Shown here piece by piece: positions 21,886-33,400 of a stretch of DNA of 64,000 nucleotides; the first letter of the stretch is position 1; each line of letters starts with the position of its first letter. A model generated the notes under the pieces. The model was not told where the DNA came from and ran no database searches. It was given only the letters and a program-made list of their open reading frames with translations. Source of the DNA: Terebella lapidaria. Lineage: Eukaryota; Annelida; Polychaeta; Terebellida; Terebellidae. The translations under genes were made by a program, and so were the position numbers. Location of the stretch: the NCBI GenBank assembly GCA_949152475.1, contig OX424558.1, forward strand, positions 33,986,651 through 34,050,650, given 5' to 3'.

Positions 21886-21923
21886 AGCCTGAGCGACGCG
21901 GAGCGCTCCGCGTCGCTCAGGCT
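21886..21923. repeat. Perfect 38-bp GC-rich palindrome without spacer
   Basis: Two 19-base arms (AGCCTGAGCGACGCGGAGC and its exact complement) meet at 21904/21905. The direct word AGAGAGACT lies on both sides. The arms are CpG-rich while the surroundings are mixed. It may be a foldback element or a cruciform-forming site. Confidence 0.9.
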
Positions 21924-22035
21924 GAGAGAGACTCTAGTTACATCGCAACCCTGGGTCAATGCCACGGTCAGTCACCCAGTTTCGTTGGAACTAAGACAGA
22001 CTCAAGAGTGACCCTCACTCAGTAGTCTTACTATC

Positions 22036-23536
22036 GTCAGGGGGGGACTGGACAACTCGGCTCAGGGACAACTCGGCCAGGACAGCTCGGCCCAGGCTGG
22101 ACAACTCGGCCAGGACAAGTCGGCCCAGCTCGTCCCGCTGATTGGACAACTCGGCTCGCTGATTGTACGGCTGATCGGACACGGCTCAGGGGTCGCAGTG
22201 GGGGGCGGGCATAAGTGTTCAGTGGACTAGGCAATACGACTGAATTGCGTATTATTTCAAGGCAGATAGACTACTGGAAATTACTGAATGACTTTGCTAG
22301 GCAATACGACTGAATTGCAATCATGACTGCATCTGACAGATTATTTCAAAGCACTACTAGTATATACTTGAAATTACTGAATGACTTTTGACTTCTATGC
22401 TTACTTGAAATTTAGTATTATGCTCCTATTTGTGCTGCTATGCTTTACAAGCCGAACGCAGGATATCTGACAGATTATTTCGAAGCACCTATATACTTGA
22501 AATTACTGAATGACTTTTGACTTCTATGCTTACTTGAAATTTAGTACTATGCTCCTATTTGTGCTGCTATGCTTTACAAGCCGAACGTTTTTACTCAAAC
22601 ATAATGAATACACGACAATCAAGTCAATGCTTCATATGACATAATTTATTGAAGGCATTTATGTTATTTTTTTATAACCACACTAGACATTTATACACAA
22701 TCTTTATGTTTGTTTTTTTAAAACTTTTTGACAACGTATGCTGTTATCTGATTATGAAATTGATAGGTCGGTCCTTGTATTTATATGCACCGTTTTCTTT
22801 ACACAAACACGTCAGTATATTTGGGTTAGGAGGTGGCGAGTTGATTCCCATTGTGTTCAATAGAGTTCGTAAATTTGCTCATCCTATACAACATCTACTT
22901 GTCAATCGGTGTCAACCGGCAATGGAGACAATAGTCAGATTGCAGACTACTTGATTACTACCACTGCGCCCAAGTGTGTAAGCTCCACTGTTCACAGACT
23001 TCGCTGTGTAAGGTGAAATATGCGCAACATATATAATGTTTCTTTTACAATATCGTATTATTATTATAAACTATTTGGTCGGGGTTCGTTTCTATTGCAA
23101 AATGATTGTTACGTTTGTTATTGTCATTATAAAAATCTGACTGTATTGGTGGTAATAGATTGATACTTCAATTCCGTCCATATTTATAAGTTTATTGAAA
23201 TTTCCGCCTGTCTACGGGCATGTTGTTTGAATCATGGATGACCAATAAAAACACTCGATGACAAAATTATCTTTCATATAGAGTGGATATATATCTTATT
23301 TGTTATTTGTAAGTATATATCTTTTGAAAATATACCACTGTGCAATCGTTCGGGCGATCACTAACGGTCGTCACTCAGTAGGCCTAATTGAAGCGTAACA
23401 TCGCGGTCCGAGCTTATGTTAGCGGCGGGCCGACTTGTCTCATCAGCCCGGGCCGAGTTGTCCAATGCAATTGGCCGAGCTGTCTTTTCCGGGCCGACTT
23501 GTCCAGGTCCGAGTTGTCTTTGGGCCGAGCTGTCAT
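22036..23536. mobile_element. Element of about 1.5 kb with inverted arrays of GGACAACTCGGCC
   Basis: The left end carries about six copies of (G)GACA(A/G)CTCGGCC between 22050 and 22160. The right end carries about six copies of the complement, GGCCGA(G/C)(T/C)TGTC(C), between 23425 and 23535. This arrangement of multiple subterminal repeats in opposite orientation suggests transposase-binding arrays of a non-autonomous DNA transposon. The interior has a 134-bp tandem duplication. Exact termini and target duplication are unresolved. Confidence 0.55.
22332..22588. repeat. 134-bp tandem duplication
   Basis: The unit beginning TCTGACAGATTATTTC at 22332 recurs at 22466 and both run through GCTTTACAAGCCGAACG, with few differences. 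The duplicated block lies inside the larger element with inverted arrays. Confidence 0.85.
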
Positions 23537-23543
23537 GCAGTCT

Positions 23544-23983
23544 CGTCAGGGTACCTAATCATCGACCCTGTCCCTAATGATCGACCCCTGCAAACACTGC
23601 CAAACAGCTGTGCAAAACAGATATATGACAAAAACAACATTGAAAGTACTTCTAATACACATTTCAGCACATTTCACATTTTAGTTTATTCAAGTTTTGC
23701 CCAGCCGTTTGCAGGGGTCGACGAGTAGGGAGAGGGTCGATGATTAGGTACTCTGACGCTAGGCCTATCGTCAGGGTACCTTATCATCGACCCTGTCCTT
23801 AATCATCGACCCCTGCAAACACTGCCAAACAGCTGTGCAAAACGGACATCTAACAAAAACCACATTTAAAGTACTTCTAATACACATTTCAGCACATTTC
23901 ACATTTTAGTTTATTCAAGTTTTGCCCAGTCGTTTGCATGGGTCGAGGATTAGGGAGAGGGTCGATGATTAGGTACTCTGACG
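23544..23983. mobile_element. Two tandem 215-bp palindromic MITEs
   Basis: Copy 1 is 23544-23758 and copy 2 is 23769-23983, separated by CTAGGCCTAT. Each has inverted repeats of nearly 50 bp that start CGTCAG(A/G)GTACC and run through ATCGACCCCTGCAAAC. The two copies differ at only a handful of positions. There is no coding content. Such near-palindromic units can fold into long hairpins. Confidence 0.85.
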
Positions 23984-24420
23984 CTATATTAGTCTCTTGA
24001 CCTGTAGACACAGTTGACAGTGTGACTCTCCTCATTGACTCAGCGAAACTCAGAGTCAATGCACTGTCACTGCGACTGTCACTGACTTGTACTGTACAAT
24101 TGTCATGATTGACAATGGGTTGCATACACCTCCACTCACTCTACCTTATTTCAGCTTCTAGAGAAACCAAAAACCTACAGGTTTTGAAACGAATGAAATA
24201 GAAAAGTGGGGGAAATGGAAGCAATAAATGGCAGATATTTATGGAAACTTACAATAATACATAATATGCAAATATTCTTCTGCCTGTTGAATCTTGTGGG
24301 ATTTTTTATTGTTTATTTCCTGATAATTTCCTGTACCAGGTAGTCAAAACTCCCACTTTTTACTTCAGCAGGCCATGAACACACAGTGAATACAGCTGCA
24401 AAGAATATCTGAATATAAAA
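23984..24420. other. EFCAB6 upstream region
   Basis: The first coding ATG is at 24421. The upstream 430 bp is AT-rich with no recognised TATA box, initiator or other motif. The transcription start could not be placed. Confidence 0.35.
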
Positions 24421-27400
24421 ATGGCGACGGCAGCCCCCGCTCTTCAGCTGCCAACTTCAGGAGTTCACTTCACGGGGCGTCCAGCACTGCGGCCGCCAAG
24501 CCAAAACCGTCCTCTTTCCAAATCTTGGGGTAACTTCCCCAATAACGGCACCTCATCGGATATCAGCTTGGGTAAGAAAAAGATGCCCAAATCATATGTA
24601 TGTGATTTTAAATGATAGTTTCTTTGGTAGATGTCCCTACATGCATATGTATATACATTTCAAATGAAAAATCGAACAGTGTTGAATATAAAATGATCAA
24701 AATCATCATATACATATATTCATTCTAAACTGACGAATACCATTTTGATAAATAATTATTTGTATTTTCACAGCATCCTCAGCAAGCACAGAGTTGACGG
24801 CAAATCCTCGGCTTTCCGCGATTGAAATCGAAGCAAAACTGCGAGAGAAAGTGAAGAATAAACACGATGATCTGCAAAAGGTACTTGATGTCAAGAAACA
24901 GATCCATGGTGAAAATTACAAGAAATTGACTCAAAGCTTTCAGTTTACACACTGCTTTTGACTGTATGACTTTGACTATAATTTCAGGGATTCCAGAATT
25001 ATGATGTTGACCAGTCACTGACCATTACGAGAGGGGAATTCCGCAGAGTTCTTGAAGCATTCTGCTTCCCAGTCACAACGGAGCAGTTCGATGTTCTTAT
25101 GAAGAAGGTGAATACATATATATTGATAATTTTTTGCAAAAAAAAATTATGATTTTCCAATTCATCTTGCGATGATAAAACCTTGGATTTCTATATTTAG
25201 GTGTGAACTAAGTTTTTTTCTGAATAAGTGTTTTATAATAAAGATTCAAATTGATCAAACTGAAACAAAGAATGTGATCAATTAGGTACATCAAATTTTC
25301 ACAATTCGCCCAGGGTAAAATATTCGACAACGCAAAGTATCAATGAAATCTTTCATAAACGGTACAAGAACATTAACGCACTCAAATAAACTCAATGTGT
25401 TGTACGACTGTGCCTCTTCACACCATATGTCCAAAAATACAACATGGATAACATACAATATATGCCGATAAAGGCGAAATTGATTGTTTCAACGATCGAT
25501 TGTTAGGCCAAGTGTTTTAGTGGCTACTTGACGTTTGCCTAGCACAAACGCAAACACTTAGCCCCTTGAAGTCAAGTACACTTCTTATAACCCCTTACGA
25601 TGATATATGGTCTTGTAAGCTGGCCCGCTTTTGTCGCTAGATGTCTTTTATTTACCTTGGATACAAAATGGCTGCAACGGAAGTCCATAAAATTATCGTT
25701 TGATAACTCTGTGTGATATACCGGTACCTGACAAAAGCTTCAATATTTCACTAAGTGGAAGGATATTGACATAAAAGAATGGATTGTCTGAAGTCACCTG
25801 TCAGGGATATTAGCATATGTCCCCCAGCTGGTCCATATACAACATATATATTGAATTCCGCTAATAATCAGAGAGTAAAGGTTTGTGTTGTCATTTCTAA
25901 ACTAAAGTTATAATTCATGTTTTAAATACTGGTATTGAAGTATATATTGTACTTTTTGAAAGCATAATATGTGCATATATTCCACATGGCTATTGAGAAG
26001 GTGCATATTGCAGTTGATATAAAACACGACAAATGATTTTGTTACATGTTCACATGACTACGAAATTTAACAAGCAAATTTCTACCCGTATTGTGTATTT
26101 CCCAGGTGGATGTCAACCCGAATGGCACCGTCAAATACTGTGATTTCTTGGACAAGTTTCAAGGCAGAGAGAAGATTGTGAAACCCGAACCAAAGAAAAC
26201 GGGCCAAACACGGTCAGTGCAAATTACATAATACTATAAAATTAGTTTCCTTACTTGCAATATTCGTGTCAATAATCTCAATATGTTGATTCCACTGAAT
26301 CTGTTTGTAGCATGCTGTATCATTATATTTACTCAGTATAAGTTCATGTAAATAGAAGATGTAATTATATGTGTGTGTGTCTTTTTTTGCCACAGATATG
26401 TAGATACTCTACCAGTGCAGGAGGGGAATACCGACATGTTGGAGAAGCTGTTGAAAGAAAAGGTGAAAAGAAATAGTTTACTATATATTATTATTTCAAA
26501 ATAAGTGTTGAACAATATGTACAATTATATATCGTTTTCAGAATTATACAGAATTCTTTTCTTGAATTCCCAATAATTGATATTGTGTTATTTTACAAAT
26601 AGTTGGTGATTGTGAAAAGTAGGAATTAGAATTCAAGTCTGTTTATTAAATTGGTTTCGTAATCCGTAGATCAACAAAAACCTGAAGAATGTCATCAAGG
26701 CGTTACGACTGTATGACTACAACCGAGACTGTCAGATCCAGCGTCACGAACTGCGTAAAGTCTTGGAGAATTACTGCTTTCGCATGACTGACGCACAATT
26801 CAACAAGTGTGTAAACAGTAATTGCACACATTATACAAAGCTTGTACAAAGCTCATTAGAGAGGTATAAGTTTTTAGCGCCAAATCACTGAGGAATATCA
26901 TCTGTTGTGAACCATCCATGTGACATTCGGCGCAAAAATTCTGGATACACCATGGTATAGTCATATTAAATAACGTTATGACGTCATATTACGGTACCTC
27001 TAAAACTGTGCTACCAGCTGGCGATTAGGGTTTTTTTTGCTCATGCCCTATTGTTGTCATTTATTTACAAACAGCATTTTTTTTGTAAATTTTTAACAAA
27101 TTTTCTCGAACATGGATCATGTCAAAAACAAATTCTCACCTTTTAACGAATACATAATTAATCACCAATGGTTACTATCACTGATACCCAGGCTGTACCA
27201 GCGGTACGACTTCCAGCACAGGGGCCTTCTCGACTATCGACAGTTCCTATATCAGCTCGGGATTTCAGTGGACCGACAACATCAGCCGCCTTCTGCCGGA
27301 CTCAAAGGATGTAAGTCCCACCCAAATAACATACAGAGAATGAATGCATTGTTTTTTAATGAAATTCATATGTTTTGATAGATACAATGTATCAGTATTT

Positions 27401-30400
27401 GAATTTCTTGATCAATTTTCGGTGGATTGTAACCCTCATCAAATCAGCAGGTTTGTATTCAATAGTATGTTTTCGTCTTGTTTAGCTATACAATGGCAGG
27501 AACAAGGCTCCCCCAGCAAACCCGGACCAATTTTACGGAAAGTGGCAGACCCGAGACTGGCTGGCATGACCATTGACCAAATCGAAGTGGAATTCCGCAA
27601 AAAGGCAAAAATATTGCTGATATTGTAATGATAAAAATTGTCTCTGCCGTTGGCCAGTTATTGTAAAAAAAAACTGTTGCTTACAACAATCAAAGAAACT
27701 TGTATTTCTAATTCTACCACATGTATGTACAAATTTACACTTTTCTCTCATTTTATTAAATTAATTACCAATCTATTTTATTCAATGTCAATTGCTATAT
27801 GAATATATAAATGTTTGAATATGATGTCATTCACAGATGAGGGAGAATTATGCCAACCTCAAGCGAATGTTCCTGGTCTTTGACAAGCATCTTGATGGTT
27901 TCATCTCGCTAGAAGATCTGAAATCTGTTCTCAACCAGTTCACAATTCCCATGAGCGACCAGATCTTTTATCAAGTAATGGACAGGTTTGTAGGATTTAC
28001 TCTGTCGTCAGACACAGAATGGCACTCCCATTAAAGTGATATTGGCAGTAAGTTATGGATTTTTCCATATCTTTCTGATCGAACGAAGAAAACATAACAG
28101 TTATTTATCTGCACTTGTATGCCCAAACAGACGCCACTTTCTAATAGATTTCGTTGCGAGTTTCTGCCGGAGATATTTTGAGTTTGTTTACATTACCTCC
28201 ATTCTCGGTGCTCTGTATACCGTGACGCAGTGCGATTCCAGCTTACTCGTGTATGTTCGAGCCAATCGAGCGTGAACTAGGTTATTAAGTCAGAGGTAAC
28301 TTTGAGTGGCGCACAAAACAAAAAAAAGCGGCTGCTAGTACTGTCATAATGCTTGATTTATCCATTTGATCAAGCAAAGTTTGTTTTGTAACCTATTATT
28401 CTGAGACCACAGGCATATATGTAATTGATTTGGAAAAAATAGTTTTCCTGCCAACATCACTTTAAAGCATATATGTTACTAGCATTTCACAACAAGCTAT
28501 CCTAAACAATTATTTTCAATTTTTGCAGATTTGGGATAAAAGCCTCAGGGAAAGTCTCGTGGGAGTTTTTTCTGGAGAAGTTTCAGGATCCACAGAGTCA
28601 TGGAAATGGTCAGACGATTCCGATCAAGTCAACTCACAAGTGAGACATTAATTTCTTTGACATTATAACATTGGGTTCACTACAATACTGTGCTTCATTT
28701 ACCCTCAAAAGTCCCCAAAATTTATACAAATTTTCCCCAGGTATTTCCCAATCCGCGGAGCTGATGAAAAGATGGACATCAAAGATGTTGTTCGATTACT
28801 CCACGAGCACGTTGTCAGCGGATACTCCTCATTCAAACAAGCGTTCCTCGAGATCGACAAGGTAATTATGGCTACGGTTGTATACCAAATATACATACTG
28901 CAACAGATACTGCAACAGATTCAAACAGATCGGATTTGGATTTGATAAATATATGGATGTTATGCATCATGGAAGTTTTGTGAATTCTGCTCAAGCCTCA
29001 GAAATTTGATTATGAAAAGGAATGTTCAGAAGAAGTGGATAAATATTATAACCATTGTATACGATCTTGTTCTCAATTTTACTTTCACTTGTCAGAATTG
29101 AATTTCAATAATTATTATGAAATGTCTCAATTTCCCTGCCTTCGTAGAACCGAGATGGGAAGATTTCTCGTAAGGAGCTGAGGAAGATCCTGAACAACTT
29201 CAAGTTCCGGATCTCAGAGGACCAGTTCCGGGAGCTGATGATCCTTCTGGATCCACAGCACACGAACTTCATCGCCTACCACAAGTTTCTGGATCTTTTC
29301 GAGGAGAAAGAAAGCAAGGTTTGTGCAACTTCATCATATATTTGGGTAGACTTGAAAGGTTTCAAAATCCATTCCTTCACAAAAAACTGGCGATCAAAAC
29401 GATGTTTGGAATGTTGCAGGAAGCACACAAGTGGCTGATTTCTTGTCACAGATACAATGATATACAGAAACCTGCTATACTAGCCTGGGAAACAGTGAGT
29501 TTAATGTTTTTCCAATTTCTATGATCTAACCTTGTTGAAATACTGTCATGACTCAATCCGTGATATAAATATTTCGTATTTTTTCTTACATCTCTCATTG
29601 CACCTATACAACATCTTTCCAAATTCTTACAATGTTTTGACGATTGTATCGGAGGAAACCGTCATATTTCCCCCTCAGATTGAAGACCTGCTTGTAGAAA
29701 AGATTGAAGAACATTGGAAACCCATAGCTGAAAGTCTAGCCAAGAAAGATCCTACAGGCTCCGGCAGAGTTCACCCGAAGGCCCTACGCAAGATCATCGA
29801 GAAATACTGCATGCCTCTGTCAGATGACCACTACAACAAGTGAGTAGACAGTTATCAGTATGCAATATATCATGCTGATATCACAGGTAAAATAATGCAA
29901 TAAAAAACATATTTCTGAATTTAGTGCAAGAACTTCTCAGATCCATTCAAAACTTGAAAGAACATCACGTAAATCAAAATATGATCTGCAGAAATAATTT
30001 GAAACATGATATATTTACGAAAATTTTTCAAAAAAAAAAAATTTCCTTGCAGCCTCATCACACGGCTGGCCGAGGATAAAGACGAAAAAGGCAAGATCGA
30101 TTATGCAGAGTTTTTTGGTCGACTTGGGGTCTCGATGAGACCCGGTGATGTGGAAGGCGTGAGCACAAAGATCACCAAAGGCAGTGAGGAAACTGAGAGC
30201 CGCAGAAACGCTGATCTACAGGATAGGTACTCAAAATTCAAATTTTTTCAAAAGCTTTTGCTTGTACATGTACATGTAAAATTTTAACTGGAATTTTCTT
30301 GTATAGGGGTAGTCCGGAATATAAAATCAAAAATTTACATTTTCTAGCAATGTTTTTCTGACAGCTGCTGACAATATGTGATAAGGTATTATTCGTGTTA

Positions 30401-33400
30401 TCAATAAAACCAGCATGACTACATACACTTGATGTTGCAATCCTCAATGTGAATCTGTACTTCATCATTATGATCCTAGCCATTATTGTGCATGGATATT
30501 TTCATATATGTTTCATCAGTACCCAAATGCATGGTTCAATTTAGCACCTCCAAGTACATGTGTATGCACAACTAGGATTTAAATTACTTTATGTCGCACA
30601 CTGAATTTGTTTGTTCATTCTGGACAGAGTCCATCCATCTTTACAGACGATTGAAAAAATTTTCAAAAACCAAAAATATTGTGATAAATATATCTCTATT
30701 TATTGCCATACCACTACCTCTATAATAAACTCTTTGGGTAATCTTACCTTGGCATTCAAAGAAGAGGAGAGAGAAATGAATGTCACAAGAATTTTCTTAA
30801 AATTCCTGACATCCATCTCGAACTCGAAATTGAAGGAAATTACTCTCACACATCTCAGATTCCCCGCGGTGTAGATGTGACGTCACACCGGTCATATGAT
30901 TGACCTTAGCCGCCATTAATTTGCTCCTCCATTGTTGGATGTGCAGCAAGTCTTGCTTTCGGCATTCAAAGTCGAATTTCTTCACGTCTACGATCGTCTT
31001 TAGGCTGTTCTTTGCACAGCTTTTTCTTCAGTAGATCGTTCTTTCGTTGTTAGACTAGCTTAGAGTTAGTGATTTGCGATTTTTTGGGAGGAAATGGTAA
31101 AGCCTCCCCAGGCCCCTTTCCTTCCCCCATTATCGCCCGTTTGTACTTCGATGTTTGATATGTTTCAGATATGAAGTGCATCGTTTGCAAACACTACCTT
31201 CCTAAGTGGGAGGTTCACACACTGTTTATTGCCGTCCTTCAGCCACCTGTGATTTATGCGCGGATTGGTCCGTCGACGAGTGGAAACTTTGTCTTCAAGG
31301 CTTACGGGAGATTCAGGCCCGCAGGTTTGCTGGTTGCCCTACTCCCCCTTCCCCGTCAGATTCTGATAGCGCCAGGCCGCGTCCCAAGGCGTCTGAGGAA
31401 CGCAAGCGGCGTTTAGATTTGCAGTTATCCAATGCTGTTTGTGCTGTAAGTTTTGATTTATCATTGTCATTTTCTTTCAGCCAGGTACGGGTCCCGGGAG
31501 CCGCGCGTTCGGCTCTCGGCACCCTAACTTCCCCACAACCTACGGGTTTGTGTGGCTCACTTTTGGCTCCCTCTCTACTGGCCCCTCGTTCTCATGCTTC
31601 TCTGGCTGAACGACCTGGGTTTCAGTGTCCGAGTGTGGTTTCGGGGTCTGCCGGTTCCGTCGGGCTCACGACGGTTCCCTGCGCCCGGGATCCCTCTGGA
31701 CAGAGAGTGTTGTTTCCCCCTCCGGGTCGGGCGCCTGCCCCCGGAGCTGGGTTTCAACCCCATAGCCAGGGCGGATTTCGGTCCGGGCCCGTGTCGCCAG
31801 TGATACGGCAGCCGGCACCCGATTTCCCGTCGGTTACTGGACCCCAGGCCGTGGCTACCGGAGCCGTGGCCAGTAGGGGCCGGGAGCCAAGGGCCATGAG
31901 CCGTCCAAACCCATGGGTTCCTGGAGTTTCCATGTCTCCACGGTTTCCAGAGTTTCCTTTTTCTGATTCGCCTTGTGTGTTTCAGATCGCCGAGGATATC
32001 AAGGACGATTCCCCTCTTACGGCCCTGCCCTCCGGTTTCGTCGCCTCCAGCCAGGGTATGTTGTCCTTCGCCCAGTTGGCGGACCAAGGGTCTTCCCGTG
32101 CGTCGGAGCCGTCCGGTGTTCCTGTCCAGGGGAGCTCTTCCACGACGTCAGAGCAGCGCCTTAGGGGCGAGCTTCAGTCTTTTCGGGAAGAGATGTTAGG
32201 CCAGTGGCAGCAGTTTCTGGCGAGGTTCACGCCTCCACAGCCGCCACCGCCCCCGTCTTCCCCTCTGCCTAGGGAAGAGCCGTCTTCAGATGAGGAACCT
32301 TCCCTACAGGTCTCTCAGTCGGCTGACCAGCCGTTACCTGGCCCGTCAGGCCTCACGCTTCCGCGAAAGCGTAAGGCGGACCCGGACCAGGAGGCGGACC
32401 AGCCCGAGTCCGACGACCCTCTCTCTTGGGGGGAGAAGTTGGATTTTGTGAAGAGGGTCCTCCCGGGTTTGTGGCCCGAAGAGCATGCTCCGGCCCCAGT
32501 CAAGAAGGTGGCTCGTTCGATGATTTCTTCTGAGATGGAGCACCCCCGGCCGTCGAAGGACGCCTTACGGTTCCCTCTGTCGCAGGGAGTTCGCGGCTCC
32601 ATGCAGGAGCGCATGGACGAGACCATCAGGTCCAACAAGTCGGCGATTGGCGCGTATCCTGCTCGCCCGTCTGTCAACGACTACTATACGTCGTCGGAGT
32701 TGGACGACAAGCCTACAGCTTTGAGGAGGCATCACCCCCATTACGCCTTTTTCAAGGAGCCTAAGGCCGTGGAGATCCCATGGGCGGCCTTGGCGGAGCT
32801 GCAGCACACGTTTCGAGTGGGGCTGGCCACGGATTCGGCCATGGACTGGCTGTCGATGGCTACGAGACGGGCCATTCTTCAGTGCCGTGACCAGGTCCTG
32901 GACAACCCTGACGTCGACCGGGATGATTTGGCAGAAGCCTTATTGAGCTGCGCTTCATTGGTCACCTCCATTGGCAAAGGTGTGGGTGACAAGGTGGCCC
33001 TGGACTCCCACTCACTCTGGGTGTCCGAGTTGTGGCGGCGTGACGCCTTCCTCTCATCCCTCAAGTTCGAGGTTCCGGACCAGCTCATGACAGACATGAG
33101 AGTTCTCCACCCCGTTATCCCCTCTTCCGGAGCCCCTACTTCACTTCTACTCACTTCTACTTTAAGAAGCCCCAGTCTGCAGTTCAGCAGTCTCAGCCTC
33201 AGCAACAGCCGACTCGTGGCCGTGGTAGAGCTAGAGGCAGGGCCTCAGGGTTGCCCTTTCGCGGGGCCCCTGCCGGCAGCACCCGAGGAGACCGTGGTCG
33301 TGGCCGAGGCCGAGGACGCGGAGAGGCTCCCAAGCCCGCAGGGGAAAAGAAACCGGGTACGTATAGCTTCGGATTCCGGGCCGGATCCTTTGCTCGAGTG

